In this document: piece after piece, positions 55,153 through 63,464 of the stretch
Layout of the letters: every line of letters starts with the position of its first letter
Numbering within the stretch: the stretch's first letter is position 1
NCBI GenBank assembly: GCA_014728035.1
Contig: WJMJ01000148.1
Span: 85,228 to 149,227, forward strand
Source of the DNA: Promethearchaeota archaeon
GTDB lineage: Archaea; Asgardarchaeota; Thorarchaeia; Thorarchaeales; Thorarchaeaceae
DNA length: 64,000 nucleotides
Direction of reading: 5' to 3'
Made by a program: the position numbers and the translations under genes
Notes under the pieces: generated by a model
What the model was told of the DNA's origin: nothing
The model's database searches: none
Seen by the model: the letters and a program-made list of their open reading frames with translations, nothing else

Positions 55153-55629
55153 TTGAAAAAAGAAGATACGCTTGAATTCATTGATAAACAGATAGATCTA
55201 GAAGAAAACATAATTAATATCGTAAAGGAAAACACTTCCAAACTTGGAAATGCTTTCGTGAAAGATTTACTTCTAGGTATTGCGCAAGACTCGAAAAAAC
55301 ACGCGGCATTACTCAAGTCATTGAAGAAAGCAGTCGAAGGACCTACACCTTTCATCAGCACTGATGAACGAGACAAGATTGCCAAGGGAATCGAGAAACA
55401 TATCGAACTTGAATCACAAGCAATCGAGACCTACTCGGAACTTATTAAGAAGAGCGACAATGAGCAGGTTAAAACCATTGCTGCTATGATTCATGAAGAT
55501 GAGATTCGACACCATGCACTTTTGAAAGAATTGCACAAAACAATAATCGAGCCCGAAACTTTGACAGAAGACATGATTTGGGATATTTTGTGGAAAGACT
55601 CACCCTGGCATGGTAGTCCTGGCGGCTAA
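55153..55629 (+). CDS. Ferritin-like (rubrerythrin-type) diiron-fold protein
   Basis: A 158-residue all-helical protein. Helix motifs IDLEENIINIV, DSKKHAALLKSL, IELESQAIETY and HEDEIRHHALLKEL give the Glu/His pattern of a ferritin-like four-helix bundle. A TTG at 55153 with GAGGG 6 nt upstream is a better start than the frame's earlier codons. The ending WHGSPGG is short. Oxidative-stress or iron handling role is probable but not shown. Confidence 0.75.
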   Translation: MKKEDTLEFIDKQIDLEENIINIVKENTSKLGNAFVKDLLLGIAQDSKKHAALLKSLKKAVEGPTPFISTDERDKIAKGIEKHIELESQAIETYSELIKKSDNEQVKTIAAMIHEDEIRHHALLKELHKTIIEPETLTEDMIWDILWKDSPWHGSPGG

Positions 55630-55645
55630 TTCAAAACATGATAAC

Positions 55646-55663
55646 TGTGGGTTTTATCCCACA
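55646..55663. terminator. Hairpin between convergent genes
   Basis: TGTGGG-TTTTAT-CCCACA forms a 6-bp stem, 7 bp before the 3' end of the GTPase gene at 55670; a T-rich tract (CAATTCTATTTTATT) follows on the + strand. Confidence 0.65.
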
Positions 55664-55669
55664 CCAATT

Positions 55670-56218
55670 CTATTTTATTCCATACTCATCAACAAGATTC
55701 AGAAAGGTCGAGTCTAAGGTATCCATTCCTACTCCGGTTTTAGCGGAAATCAAATGGGTGGTCATTCCATATTCATTAGCAACTTCGATCATCTCATCAC
55801 CAATCTGGTCGATTTTATCTCCATCTATAAGATCAATTTTATTTCCTACCAAAATGAAGCGTTTTCCATCCCCACTATCGAAATTCAGATTGCTATTTTC
55901 ATTGACTGCTGGAATCCAATAAGTGAACAAATTATCAAATGTCTGCATTTTACTTACATCAAAGAAAAGGAGGCCAATTTTTGCACCACGTATCATTGTT
56001 TTCATCTGATCTGCAAATCGTTTTTGGCCACCAAAGTCCCATATTGATAGTGTGCATTCAGTACCACTGGGAAGCTCCACCTTCTTAGTATCAAAACTTG
56101 CACCGATTGTAGTGCGTAGCATATCTGGATCAGGAAAATTACCAGTTGTATAGCGTTGGGTAAAAGATGTCTTCCCGCACTCTGTATCACCCAACACTGC
56201 TACTTTTACAATCGCCAT
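55670..56218 (-). CDS. Ras-like small GTPase at the end of the duplicated-cassette operon
   Basis: A 182-residue small GTPase with P-loop GDTECGKTS, switch I Thr in LRTTIGASFD, G3 WDFGGQ, G4 NKID and G5 ISAKTG, all intact. The ATG at 56218 has GAGG 10 nt upstream, and this ribosome site overlaps the stop codon of the preceding membrane-protein gene, so translation is coupled. It is the seventh and last gene of the operon. The C-terminus (DEYGIK) has no Cys, so membrane contact would have to come from its partners, presumably the polytopic proteins encoded with it. Confidence 0.9.
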   Translation of the reverse strand: MAIVKVAVLGDTECGKTSFTQRYTTGNFPDPDMLRTTIGASFDTKKVELPSGTECTLSIWDFGGQKRFADQMKTMIRGAKIGLLFFDVSKMQTFDNLFTYWIPAVNENSNLNFDSGDGKRFILVGNKIDLIDGDKIDQIGDEMIEVANEYGMTTHLISAKTGVGMDTLDSTFLNLVDEYGIK

Positions 56219-56230
56219 TTGATTCAATCC

Positions 56231-57607
56231 TCACGAAGACTGTTGACTGGACGTTCCTCTTAGAGTAGATATAATTTTTGCAAATGGAGGGCTAACACCG
56301 ATTGCTGCCGCAGCTGCTACACCCAATAGGATTAACGCTAGTTCAAATTGAAAATCTTCTACGTACATTGCAGATAAAGCTGCTAATAGCGCAGAAATAA
56401 CAAAGAGAACAAATCTTGATGCTGCTCTTCCAGCTCCAATCTTATACAGTCTCCACGAAGTTCGAATGAAAAGAACTATAGACCATATCAAAAATGGACC
56501 TAGAAGAATCCAGAGATCTCCTGCAACCCATCTACCGTCTGCAACTTCAGGTATTGCTAGAATTGTTATGAATGTGCAAAATGAGATTATTATCTCCCTA
56601 GTAACTGAGTATCCCCTCTCACCAAGTGCAGTAGATGCTGCAGCTAAAGTGATTCCTGTTAGTCCGAAACAACCGAGAAGTACGTCAAACCAAATCATAT
56701 AGCGATTGAATACTTCATTTTGTGAGATATAGACAGCCCATGAAAGGGAATGAGTAAACAATAACAACGAAATGGAACCAAGAACAAGAGCAATATATTT
56801 TGGTACTCTTGCTTCAGTTCTAGTTAGTTCGCCGAGGAAAAAGTCCAATGGTGCTAAAATACACAATCCCGTTATGAGACATGCCAGTACAAAACTCCAG
56901 ATTACATAAGTTCCAAAACTCAGAGCAACTATAATCAATGGAATACATATTGTAAGTCCGGTTCCAAATAATAAAATGGTAATCATTGTTCTTGGGGGTT
57001 TCCTAATTGATCCAAATATTGCTGCTCCTACAATCAGCGGTGCGTTTACAAAGATGTAATATTCAGGATTACTCCAGACAAAACCTGTACTAGCAAGCCA
57101 CCATGTCATAATATACATCAACAGTAACAGAGTTAGTGAGCCGGTAAATATAGTGGGATTCTCTTTAAGCAGTGTCAGAGCAAAGAAGAATGTTGCAATT
57201 AAGAACAATGCGAGAATGGGAGCAAAAAGAATGAGAATGCTAGTACCAGTAAAAAGTCGTTGAATATTCTCAAAAATCACTGGAACGATCAGAAAAGCAG
57301 TTATGATAGTTCCATTTCTTGCACGATTGCCTTCTTGAAAGAGAATATTCATCTGAGCAATGAGAACAAATCCTAGGAATAACGCATTAAAACCAGTAAT
57401 GATGAAACGAAGTGGCTCCATCATTCCCGCAAGTACGGAGAGTGTCACAAATATTCCTGCGATTCCAAATGCGGTCAATGCTCTTTGTGTATAGATCGTA
57501 AGTGTACCGTAAATCTCTCTGATTCTTTTTACATATATCAAGAGAGAGAAAGAAATGATAATACTTACAACCAGTCCGCTAATATTCATAGCAAGTGTGT
57601 AATCCAT
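56231..57607 (-). CDS. Polytopic membrane protein, cassette copy B
   Basis: A 458-residue integral membrane protein with about 14 hydrophobic helices and short loops. No transporter or receptor family is recognised. It aligns along its full length with the 456-residue protein encoded at 58291-59661, including IREI(Y/I)..LT..(T/R)RAL, ENPT(I/V)F, SIRKP.RTM and the R-KYIALV-GS-SL block. Its stop overlaps the ribosome-binding site of the small GTPase gene. In the cassette it follows the longin-like protein by 6 bp. Inference: a membrane partner of the GTPase. Confidence 0.75.
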   Translation of the reverse strand: MDYTLAMNISGLVVSIIISFSLLIYVKRIREIYGTLTIYTQRALTAFGIAGIFVTLSVLAGMMEPLRFIITGFNALFLGFVLIAQMNILFQEGNRARNGTIITAFLIVPVIFENIQRLFTGTSILILFAPILALFLIATFFFALTLLKENPTIFTGSLTLLLLMYIMTWWLASTGFVWSNPEYYIFVNAPLIVGAAIFGSIRKPPRTMITILLFGTGLTICIPLIIVALSFGTYVIWSFVLACLITGLCILAPLDFFLGELTRTEARVPKYIALVLGSISLLLFTHSLSWAVYISQNEVFNRYMIWFDVLLGCFGLTGITLAAASTALGERGYSVTREIIISFCTFITILAIPEVADGRWVAGDLWILLGPFLIWSIVLFIRTSWRLYKIGAGRAASRFVLFVISALLAALSAMYVEDFQFELALILLGVAAAAAIGVSPPFAKIISTLRGTSSQQSS

Positions 57608-57613
57608 TTTGTA

Positions 57614-57991
57614 TCAACCCCATAAATCAGATATTTCGCGTCCGCGTTTATCAGCGACTTTTTGAATTCGTTTTGCAATCTCTTCTTTCGATGCTTCCGG
57701 TTTATTTGTAATGGAGGTCAAACTGTCAGCCACTTCATTCTCATTATCAGCTTCAGCTATGTAGACATAATCCCCCAAGGTGACATATCCGACAACACCA
57801 CGATCCGATTTCATAAAATGGTGTTTACCTTCCGAAAGACTTGCTGGGTCATCACGTTCAAGAGCTGCAGAAACGAGCTGTACAATACCCATCAACAAAG
57901 CAACTCGTTCATCCTTTTGCTCATCAATGGGATATAATACTTGAGAGCTCATATCGTCCAATTTTACTTTTGCTACCAGTCTGATGACCAT
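57614..57991 (-). CDS. Longin/roadblock-like 125-residue protein, cassette copy B
   Basis: A 125-residue cytoplasmic protein with a beta-beta-helix-beta-beta-beta-helix pattern (VIRLVAKVKLDD; LYPIDEQ; helix ERVALLMGIVQLVSAAL; then HHFMKSDRGVVGYV and YVYIAEADNENE). This is the shape of longin and roadblock domains that bind or regulate small GTPases. A highly conserved C-terminal KRGREISDLWG is shared with its 59672-60049 paralogue. Its ATG overlaps the previous stop (TAATG). The fold is a pattern-based inference. Confidence 0.7.
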   Translation of the reverse strand: MVIRLVAKVKLDDMSSQVLYPIDEQKDERVALLMGIVQLVSAALERDDPASLSEGKHHFMKSDRGVVGYVTLGDYVYIAEADNENEVADSLTSITNKPEASKEEIAKRIQKVADKRGREISDLWG

Positions 57992-58284
57992 TAGTCACCA
58001 CCCCCAAAAGCATCAGTTAACCAATCAAGCTCTTTAGACCCAGTTCGCTTCTTGGGTTCTTCTTTCTTTTTCATTGGAACAACAACGTCTCGAACCCCGA
58101 GACCTTTACCTCCACGTTGGTTATAGAGGGTGACCAGCAGTTCATGCCCATTTTCGCAATTTGCTATCATAGTTGGTGAGCGACCCTCATCCTTAATTCT
58201 CTGTTTAATAGATTCAGCTTCTTCATCTGAAAGTTTGATGGTAGTCTGACCTTGACACTCTGGACATTTGAATGTGATATCCAT
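57991..58284 (-). CDS. Zinc-ribbon protein with C-terminal ELDWLTDAFG motif, cassette copy B
   Basis: A 97-residue protein. Residues 7-10 (CPEC) and a Cys-His pair in CENGH (about 43-47) make a probable zinc ribbon. A strongly conserved block (ELLVTLYNQRGGKGLG...) follows, then a charged linker (KKKEEPKKR) and a short amphipathic ending ELDWLTDAFG that is identical in both copies. The latter looks like a short linear motif that binds a partner. It is translated with the longin-like gene (stop/start overlap). Confidence 0.75.
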   Translation of the reverse strand: MDITFKCPECQGQTTIKLSDEEAESIKQRIKDEGRSPTMIANCENGHELLVTLYNQRGGKGLGVRDVVVPMKKKEEPKKRTGSKELDWLTDAFGGGD

Positions 58285-58290
58285 GATTTA

Positions 58291-59661
58291 TCAGCTCCCT
58301 TCCTTTTGTGATGATGTGCGTCTTGAAATAAACCGAATAACGGGTGGACTATTTGCCAATGATAGAATGACTGAAAATGCTAATAGTGCTAAGACAATTC
58401 CAAATGGAAAATTATCTGAAAACATAGAAACAATTCCAACTGCCAATGCAGATGTTATGAATAAGATAAATCTGAAAGCAGCTGTACCTGCCCCAAGTCG
58501 TGCTATTCGAATGGATGTTCTGATGAATAACAACATTCCAGCAGCAATTCCGAATCCAATAAAGAGCCATAGTACTTCTTGTTCATAGCGACCACCAATT
58601 ACATCAGGAAATGCAAAACATACAATAGCAGATCCATATATGTTTAGGAATTCCCTTGAGTAGGAATATGCTGTATTTCCAAAGTTCATCACTACACCAG
58701 CAAGAACGAAAGCTCCAACTGCAAACATTCCCAACACTACATCAAACCACACAAAATATTGATTCCATGCACCTTCGGATTGGTAGATAGAAAATGATAA
58801 TGCGTGAGTCATAATCATTAGAGAAAGTGCGCCAATGACTAATGCAATATATCGAGGTGCTTTCGTTCCCGTTTCTTGTGCTTGCTGAATGAAATAGTTT
58901 AGAGGGATGATCATCGCTAAACCTGATAGTATTGCAGCTTGCGAATAGAGTGTAATGATGGTTTCACCGGACTGGAACGAAACTATGACTAGTGATGAAC
59001 CAATTGTGAATGCAGTGAGGATTAGAAAAATCGTTAACATTGTTCTAACTGGTTTTCTTATAGATGCAAATATTGAAGCTCCCAGCAACAATGGTAAAGC
59101 ATTGATTATGAAAAATTCGGGATTGACGAACAACCATCCAGATGCTGACACTAGCCATGCAACAACAAAGACCAATTCTAGAACTAGAAAAGAAACCGAG
59201 AATACTGTCGGATTTTCACGAACAAGTACAATCGAAGATATAATTCCCCCACCAAGGAAAAACAGTAAAGTCACCATTAGAATTCCAATTGTGGGAGGTA
59301 AAACAAACCTGAGGTAAGCACTGATAGCAACCGATGATGCCATTAGTAGTATAATGATAATTTTGAGATAATTAGCTAATTTCTTATTTGGATAAAGAAT
59401 ATTGATCTGAGTAAGAAATAGCAATCCAAGAAAGATGGCGCTATTACCCATTACCAGATGAGTCATCGTAGAGTGAACAGCAAAGAATGGTACAAAAGCC
59501 ATGGAGATTCCTGCAGCACCATATGTCATCAGAGCTCGACGTGTATTGGGAGTGATTTCTGTGATGATTTCTCTAATGTTTCTCCCGTAAATTACAATAG
59601 AAAACAATGTTGCCGCAAAGGTTACCAATCCTGAAATAAAGATAGTCTGTGAAAAATCCAT
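58291..59661 (-). CDS. Polytopic membrane protein, cassette copy A
   Basis: A 456-residue membrane protein with about 14 hydrophobic helices, full-length paralogue of the 56231-57607 product. Conserved between copies are the loop sequences next to membrane ends (SIRKPxRTM, ENPTVF, the acidic end after helix 11, R-T-S-I/W-R), which suggests that cytoplasmic loops rather than helices carry function. It begins 10 bp after the longin-like gene of copy A and ends 6 bp before the zinc-ribbon gene of copy B. No known family. Confidence 0.75.
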   Translation of the reverse strand: MDFSQTIFISGLVTFAATLFSIVIYGRNIREIITEITPNTRRALMTYGAAGISMAFVPFFAVHSTMTHLVMGNSAIFLGLLFLTQINILYPNKKLANYLKIIIILLMASSVAISAYLRFVLPPTIGILMVTLLFFLGGGIISSIVLVRENPTVFSVSFLVLELVFVVAWLVSASGWLFVNPEFFIINALPLLLGASIFASIRKPVRTMLTIFLILTAFTIGSSLVIVSFQSGETIITLYSQAAILSGLAMIIPLNYFIQQAQETGTKAPRYIALVIGALSLMIMTHALSFSIYQSEGAWNQYFVWFDVVLGMFAVGAFVLAGVVMNFGNTAYSYSREFLNIYGSAIVCFAFPDVIGGRYEQEVLWLFIGFGIAAGMLLFIRTSIRIARLGAGTAAFRFILFITSALAVGIVSMFSDNFPFGIVLALLAFSVILSLANSPPVIRFISRRTSSQKEGS

Positions 59662-59671
59662 TATTACACCT

Positions 59672-60049
59672 CTAACCCCATAAATCTGAAATTTCCCTGC
59701 CTCTTTTGCTTGCTACTTTCTCGATTCGTGTTGTCAATTCTTCAGTAGAAGCATCTGGTTCTTTTGCTACAGAACGAACACATTCACCAGCTTCATTTTC
59801 ATTATCAGCTTCACAAATGAAAAGTGTACCACCAACCTGAGAATATGATATGACGCCTCGATCGCTTTTCATAAAATGTGGCTGATCTGAAGGTATCTCC
59901 TGAATATCATCTCTTTCAAGTGCTGCTGAAACCAATTGTACAATTCCAGTAAGAAGCGCAATACGTTCAGCTTTTTCTTCACCTACTGGATAAAGTACTG
60001 TCGAAGACATATCATCAAGAGCTACTTTTACAACTAAACGAATTACCAA
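59672..60049 (-). CDS. Longin/roadblock-like 125-residue protein, cassette copy A
   Basis: A 125-residue paralogue of the 57614-57991 product, same length to the residue. It starts at TTG with a perfect GGAGG 7 nt upstream. Conserved spots are FMKSDRGV, EADNENE and the KRGREISDLWG end; the N-terminal strand VIRLVVKVALDDMSS is almost the same. The invariance of the C-terminus suggests a contact surface. Copy A belongs to the first (upstream) cassette. Confidence 0.7.
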   Translation of the reverse strand: MVIRLVVKVALDDMSSTVLYPVGEEKAERIALLTGIVQLVSAALERDDIQEIPSDQPHFMKSDRGVISYSQVGGTLFICEADNENEAGECVRSVAKEPDASTEELTTRIEKVASKRGREISDLWG

Positions 60050-60061
60050 GCTTTATCCTCC

Positions 60062-60346
60062 TCATCCAAAAGCGTCTGTGAGCCAGTCTAGCTCACTTGA
60101 ACCTGTTTTCGATTCCTTTTTCTTTTCTTTCTGCATTGGTACGACAACATCTCGTACCCCGAGACCTTTACCTCCACGTTGATTGTATAAGGTAACGAGT
60201 AATTCATGATTGTTCTCACACCTAACAATCATCGTGGGACTACGACCTTCTTTAGAGATTCTCTCCTTAACCTCAGCAGCCTCTTCATCGGTCATTTCTA
60301 TAAGAGCTGAACCGTCACAGGCTGGACATTTGAATACTAGTTTCAT
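60062..60346 (-). CDS. Zinc-ribbon protein with C-terminal ELDWLTDAFG motif, cassette copy A
   Basis: A 94-residue paralogue of the 57991-58284 product and first gene of the cassette operon. CPAC at 7-10 and CENNH at about 43-47 give the zinc site. The central block from GRSPTMI through ELLVTLYNQRGGKGLG is nearly identical to copy B, while the first 35 residues and the linker vary. Same ELDWLTDAFG ending. Stop lies 12 bp before the longin-like start. Confidence 0.75.
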   Translation of the reverse strand: MKLVFKCPACDGSALIEMTDEEAAEVKERISKEGRSPTMIVRCENNHELLVTLYNQRGGKGLGVRDVVVPMQKEKKKESKTGSSELDWLTDAFG

Positions 60347-60455
60347 AGCTATCGTCCAGAACGTTCTCTTGGCCTACGAATTTGAATGAAAAACCCTTGA
60401 TATAGGTTATTAGGATTTATTCAAAATCTGAAGCTAGAAGACTCTCACGAATTCG

Positions 60456-60617
60456 CTATTTCGATTTCTCAATCTCAGTAAATCTTCTTCGCATACAATC
60501 TCGAATAAACTCAGGAAAAGAAGAATAGCCAAGTTCGTAGTCTCTATTGAATCGTTCGAATTTTATTCTGTAGTCATCAGGTAACGTTACAGTAGTCTGT
60601 CGTCCCAAAACAATCAC
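60456..60617 (-). CDS. Small ribbon-helix-helix (CopG-like) DNA-binding protein
   Basis: A 53-residue protein beginning at a GTG (60617; an in-frame stop lies four codons upstream). Strand RQTTVTLP is followed by helix DDYRIKFERFNRDYELG, a turn YSS and helix FPEFIRDCMRRRFTEI, the exact plan of a ribbon-helix-helix repressor. No strong ribosome-binding site is visible, so it may be leaderless. It lies 110 bp upstream of the zinc-ribbon/longin/membrane cassette on the same strand and next to the divergent iorA promoter, so it may control either. Confidence 0.72.
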   Translation of the reverse strand: MIVLGRQTTVTLPDDYRIKFERFNRDYELGYSSFPEFIRDCMRRRFTEIEKSK

Positions 60618-60736
60618 TTCAGAGTTTTAACAGCTATCATGTCTAAAATAGACTGATTGTCAGAGGTCAAAGCTTATGTTCAAGGTTGCATATTGTAATA
60701 CATTCTATATTGAAAACGCTTGGAGAATTGTTTATT

Positions 60737-62635
60737 GTGACAGTAGAGGATGTGAAAAGAACAGATGACGGTCCAGCTCTTATGCTTGCGAATGAAGCGG
60801 TCGTAAGAGGTGCGCTTGAAGCTGATGTAAAGGTTGTTGCTTTTTATCCAGGGTCACCTACCTCAGAGATCCTAGACACATTTGGAGAGGTCTTGGACCA
60901 TTTTGGTGATTATCGGATGGAGATATCTGCTAATGAAAAGGTTGCTCTTGAGACCGCAGCTGGTGCGTCAATGGCAGGGCAACGTTCCTTTGTAAGTATG
61001 AAAAGTGTTGGAATGAACGTAGCCAGTGACTCGATGTTCAGCATAGGATATACAGGTCTCAATGCAGGGTGTGTCTGTCTGATTGCAGATGACCCCTATG
61101 CCCATTCATCACAGTCTGAGCAAGATGGACGATATTTTGGAGAAGCAGCATATGTTCCCATGATAGAACCCGCCACAGCTCAAGAAGCTAAAGATATGAC
61201 AAAATGGGCCTTTGAGGTCTCAGAACGCCACAAAACTTTGGTCATTATGAGAACTACGACTAGAGTCAATCATCAGAGAGGAATGGTTAACCTCGGAAAA
61301 CTGGATCGAACTCCATTCAAGAAAAACAAATGGGCAGACGTGAAAGGCGAATACTTCACAGTTGGAGCAATCGCCCGAGCTCTAAAAGCGAAGATACTAG
61401 AACGAACTAAGAAGGTTCGTAAAGAATTTGAAAAGACCAAATTCAATTTCATTGATGAAGGTGAAGGAGACACAGGGATAATCACTGCAGGTGTCTGTTA
61501 TTTACATTCCAAAGAAGCAATGAATAATCTAAACATGGAACTGCCTGTGCTAAAGATAGGAACTCTGTTTCCACTACCAGAACAGAAAATTGGCGAGTTC
61601 ATCAAACCACTGAAACGATTGATCATCGTAGAAGAATTAACTCCATATCTTGAGACCCGGATTACTGCTCTAGCTAAAGATATCAATCCTGACTTGGAGA
61701 TAATCGGAAAACGAAGCGGTCACTTCAGTGAGATGCTTGAATATAACGTACCAATTGTCGAGAAAGTGTTAGCATCTGTTTTTGAAACGAAACCAAGTCT
61801 CGACTACGATGCAATACTCGAAAGAGCAGAGAAGTTAAAGGCGGACCTTCCAGAACGAAGCCCAATATTCTGTCCTGGGTGTCCACATCGGGGTACACTT
61901 TGGGCATTTAGAGAGGCTTTACGGAAACTAAAGATTCGTGATGATATCGTGTATAACAACGACATAGGGTGTTACTCGATGGCTTTTCTCCCTCCCAATA
62001 ATTTTAGCGACTCAATGCTGGCAATGGGAGCTTCGTTAGGGGTCTCAGCTGGAATGGCACTCTCGTTAGAAGACAAAGTTATAGCTATGGTAGGTGATTC
62101 AACACTATATCATGCAGCGCTTCCCGGGATTGTAAATTTGATTCACCATAATGCAAACGTAACATTGTTTGTCTTAGATAACTCCGTGACTGCAATGACT
62201 GGACAGCAGTTTAACCCGAATAGCCCATATGATGCTGGGAGGTCTCCAGCAAGAAAGATAGACATGGAGAAACTCTTCGAGGGGCTCGGTGCTGACAAAA
62301 TCACAGTCATCGATCCATATCAGACGAGGGACTCTGTTAAGCCAATTATGGAAGCAATAGAAGCAGAAGGTCTCTCAGTAATCATTGCTAGAAGAGATTG
62401 TGCGCTCTATGGAGACCGTGAAAAGAAAAGAGCTGGAGAAAAAATCATTCCGAGTGAGAACGACAAGGAAACCTGCAGAGGTATCTATGCATGTGTTAAG
62501 GAATTCTATTGTCCAGCTATTGTTGTTGATGAATCAGACCATAAGATGATGATAGTACAAGACTTGTGCGATGGTTGTCTTGAATGTCGTCAAGTCTGTC
62601 CCGTGGATGCTCCATATCACGTAGGAGGTGCATAG
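60737..62635 (+). CDS. iorA: Indolepyruvate:ferredoxin oxidoreductase alpha subunit
   Basis: About 632 residues from the GTG at 60737 (GGAG 11 nt upstream); the frame extends to 60686 but begins with an unlikely leader. It contains the pyrimidine domain, the thiamine-diphosphate domain (GDSTLYHAALPGIVNL) and a C-terminal two-cluster ferredoxin domain (CDGCLECRQVCPVDAP). The enzyme oxidises aryl pyruvates from aromatic amino acids to acyl-CoA with ferredoxin as acceptor. It forms an operon with iorB, whose start follows the stop by 1 bp. Peptidases upstream in the window provide the amino acids. Confidence 0.95.
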   Translation: MTVEDVKRTDDGPALMLANEAVVRGALEADVKVVAFYPGSPTSEILDTFGEVLDHFGDYRMEISANEKVALETAAGASMAGQRSFVSMKSVGMNVASDSMFSIGYTGLNAGCVCLIADDPYAHSSQSEQDGRYFGEAAYVPMIEPATAQEAKDMTKWAFEVSERHKTLVIMRTTTRVNHQRGMVNLGKLDRTPFKKNKWADVKGEYFTVGAIARALKAKILERTKKVRKEFEKTKFNFIDEGEGDTGIITAGVCYLHSKEAMNNLNMELPVLKIGTLFPLPEQKIGEFIKPLKRLIIVEELTPYLETRITALAKDINPDLEIIGKRSGHFSEMLEYNVPIVEKVLASVFETKPSLDYDAILERAEKLKADLPERSPIFCPGCPHRGTLWAFREALRKLKIRDDIVYNNDIGCYSMAFLPPNNFSDSMLAMGASLGVSAGMALSLEDKVIAMVGDSTLYHAALPGIVNLIHHNANVTLFVLDNSVTAMTGQQFNPNSPYDAGRSPARKIDMEKLFEGLGADKITVIDPYQTRDSVKPIMEAIEAEGLSVIIARRDCALYGDREKKRAGEKIIPSENDKETCRGIYACVKEFYCPAIVVDESDHKMMIVQDLCDGCLECRQVCPVDAPYHVGGA

Positions 62636-62636
62636 A

Positions 62637-63260
62637 ATGGAAGGCACATACAATATCATGTTCTGTGGAGTCGGAGGGCAAGGCCTCATGTTGTTATCAT
62701 CCATCTTAGGAAAAGCAGCGACTGATTCAGGTATCAAGGTCATGACTGGAGAACAACACGGTCTCTCTCAACGTCAAGGTTCTATCTATGTCCATTTCAG
62801 AATGGGAAATCCGATATCTCCGCTAATTCCCTATGGTAAAGCAGATCTAATGATAGCTATGGAAGCTAGTGAAGCTCTGAGATACATCGAGTATCTGAAA
62901 GATGATGGGATAATTATCATGAGTAACCGAGTGATGCCAAGTGTGGCTGAAACTAGAGAAGTTGCTCTTGACAAAGATGAAAAGACAAAATACTACACAA
63001 TAGAAGAGATTGAGGAAAAGCTCAGGCAGGTCACAGACAAGATAATCCTGTTGGATTCACTTGAACTTGCGACAAAAGCAGGTAATCCAAAAACTGAGAA
63101 TTCTGTATTAATCGGTGCTGTTACTGCCTGTGACGATTTCCCGATTCCAGCAGATGAAGTAAAAGAGTCAGTTCTTGAATTAGTTCCACCTAAGACCGTG
63201 AAAGCGAATACAAAAGCTTTCGAACTTGGTCAAGAAGCAGGTGGAGACTGCCTTGGTTAG
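62637..63260 (+). CDS. iorB: Indolepyruvate:ferredoxin oxidoreductase beta subunit
   Basis: A 207-residue gamma-type subunit with the family N-terminus MFCGVGGQGLMLLSSILGKAA and the block GEQHGLSQRQGSIYVHFR. GGAGGT lies about 9 nt before the ATG at 62637, inside the end of iorA, so translation is coupled. It completes the IorAB heterodimer. Confidence 0.95.
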   Translation: MEGTYNIMFCGVGGQGLMLLSSILGKAATDSGIKVMTGEQHGLSQRQGSIYVHFRMGNPISPLIPYGKADLMIAMEASEALRYIEYLKDDGIIIMSNRVMPSVAETREVALDKDEKTKYYTIEEIEEKLRQVTDKIILLDSLELATKAGNPKTENSVLIGAVTACDDFPIPADEVKESVLELVPPKTVKANTKAFELGQEAGGDCLG

Positions 63261-63264
63261 TTCT

Positions 63265-63289
63265 AGGATAGAGCTTCATGCTCTATCCT
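63265..63289 (+). terminator. Hairpin terminator of iorAB
   Basis: AGGATAGAGC-TTCAT-GCTCTATCCT forms a perfect 10-bp stem 4 bp past the iorB stop, followed by TCAATTTCTTTTAG. Confidence 0.85.
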
Positions 63290-63464
63290 TCAATTTCTTT
63301 TAGAAATTTTAACTTACTTTTTGAAAGGTGAAACTTAAATTGTTACTTTTCTAACAAATGCTGACTTGAGTAGCAATACTAAGGCACGCTAATGGTTTAG
63401 GATGTCAAATATAATCAGGTATAAGCTGATTTTTGCTACTTCAAATGCTTAAGGGAGAATTAAC

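Larger units (their letters stand above)
56231..60346 (-). repeat. Tandem duplication of a three-gene cassette
   Basis: Genes at 60062-60346, 59672-60049 and 58291-59661 are paralogous, in the same order and on the same strand, to those at 57991-58284, 57614-57991 and 56231-57607. Gene lengths differ by at most three residues. Protein similarity is high but DNA has diverged, so the duplication is old and both copies are under selection. Confidence 0.88.
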
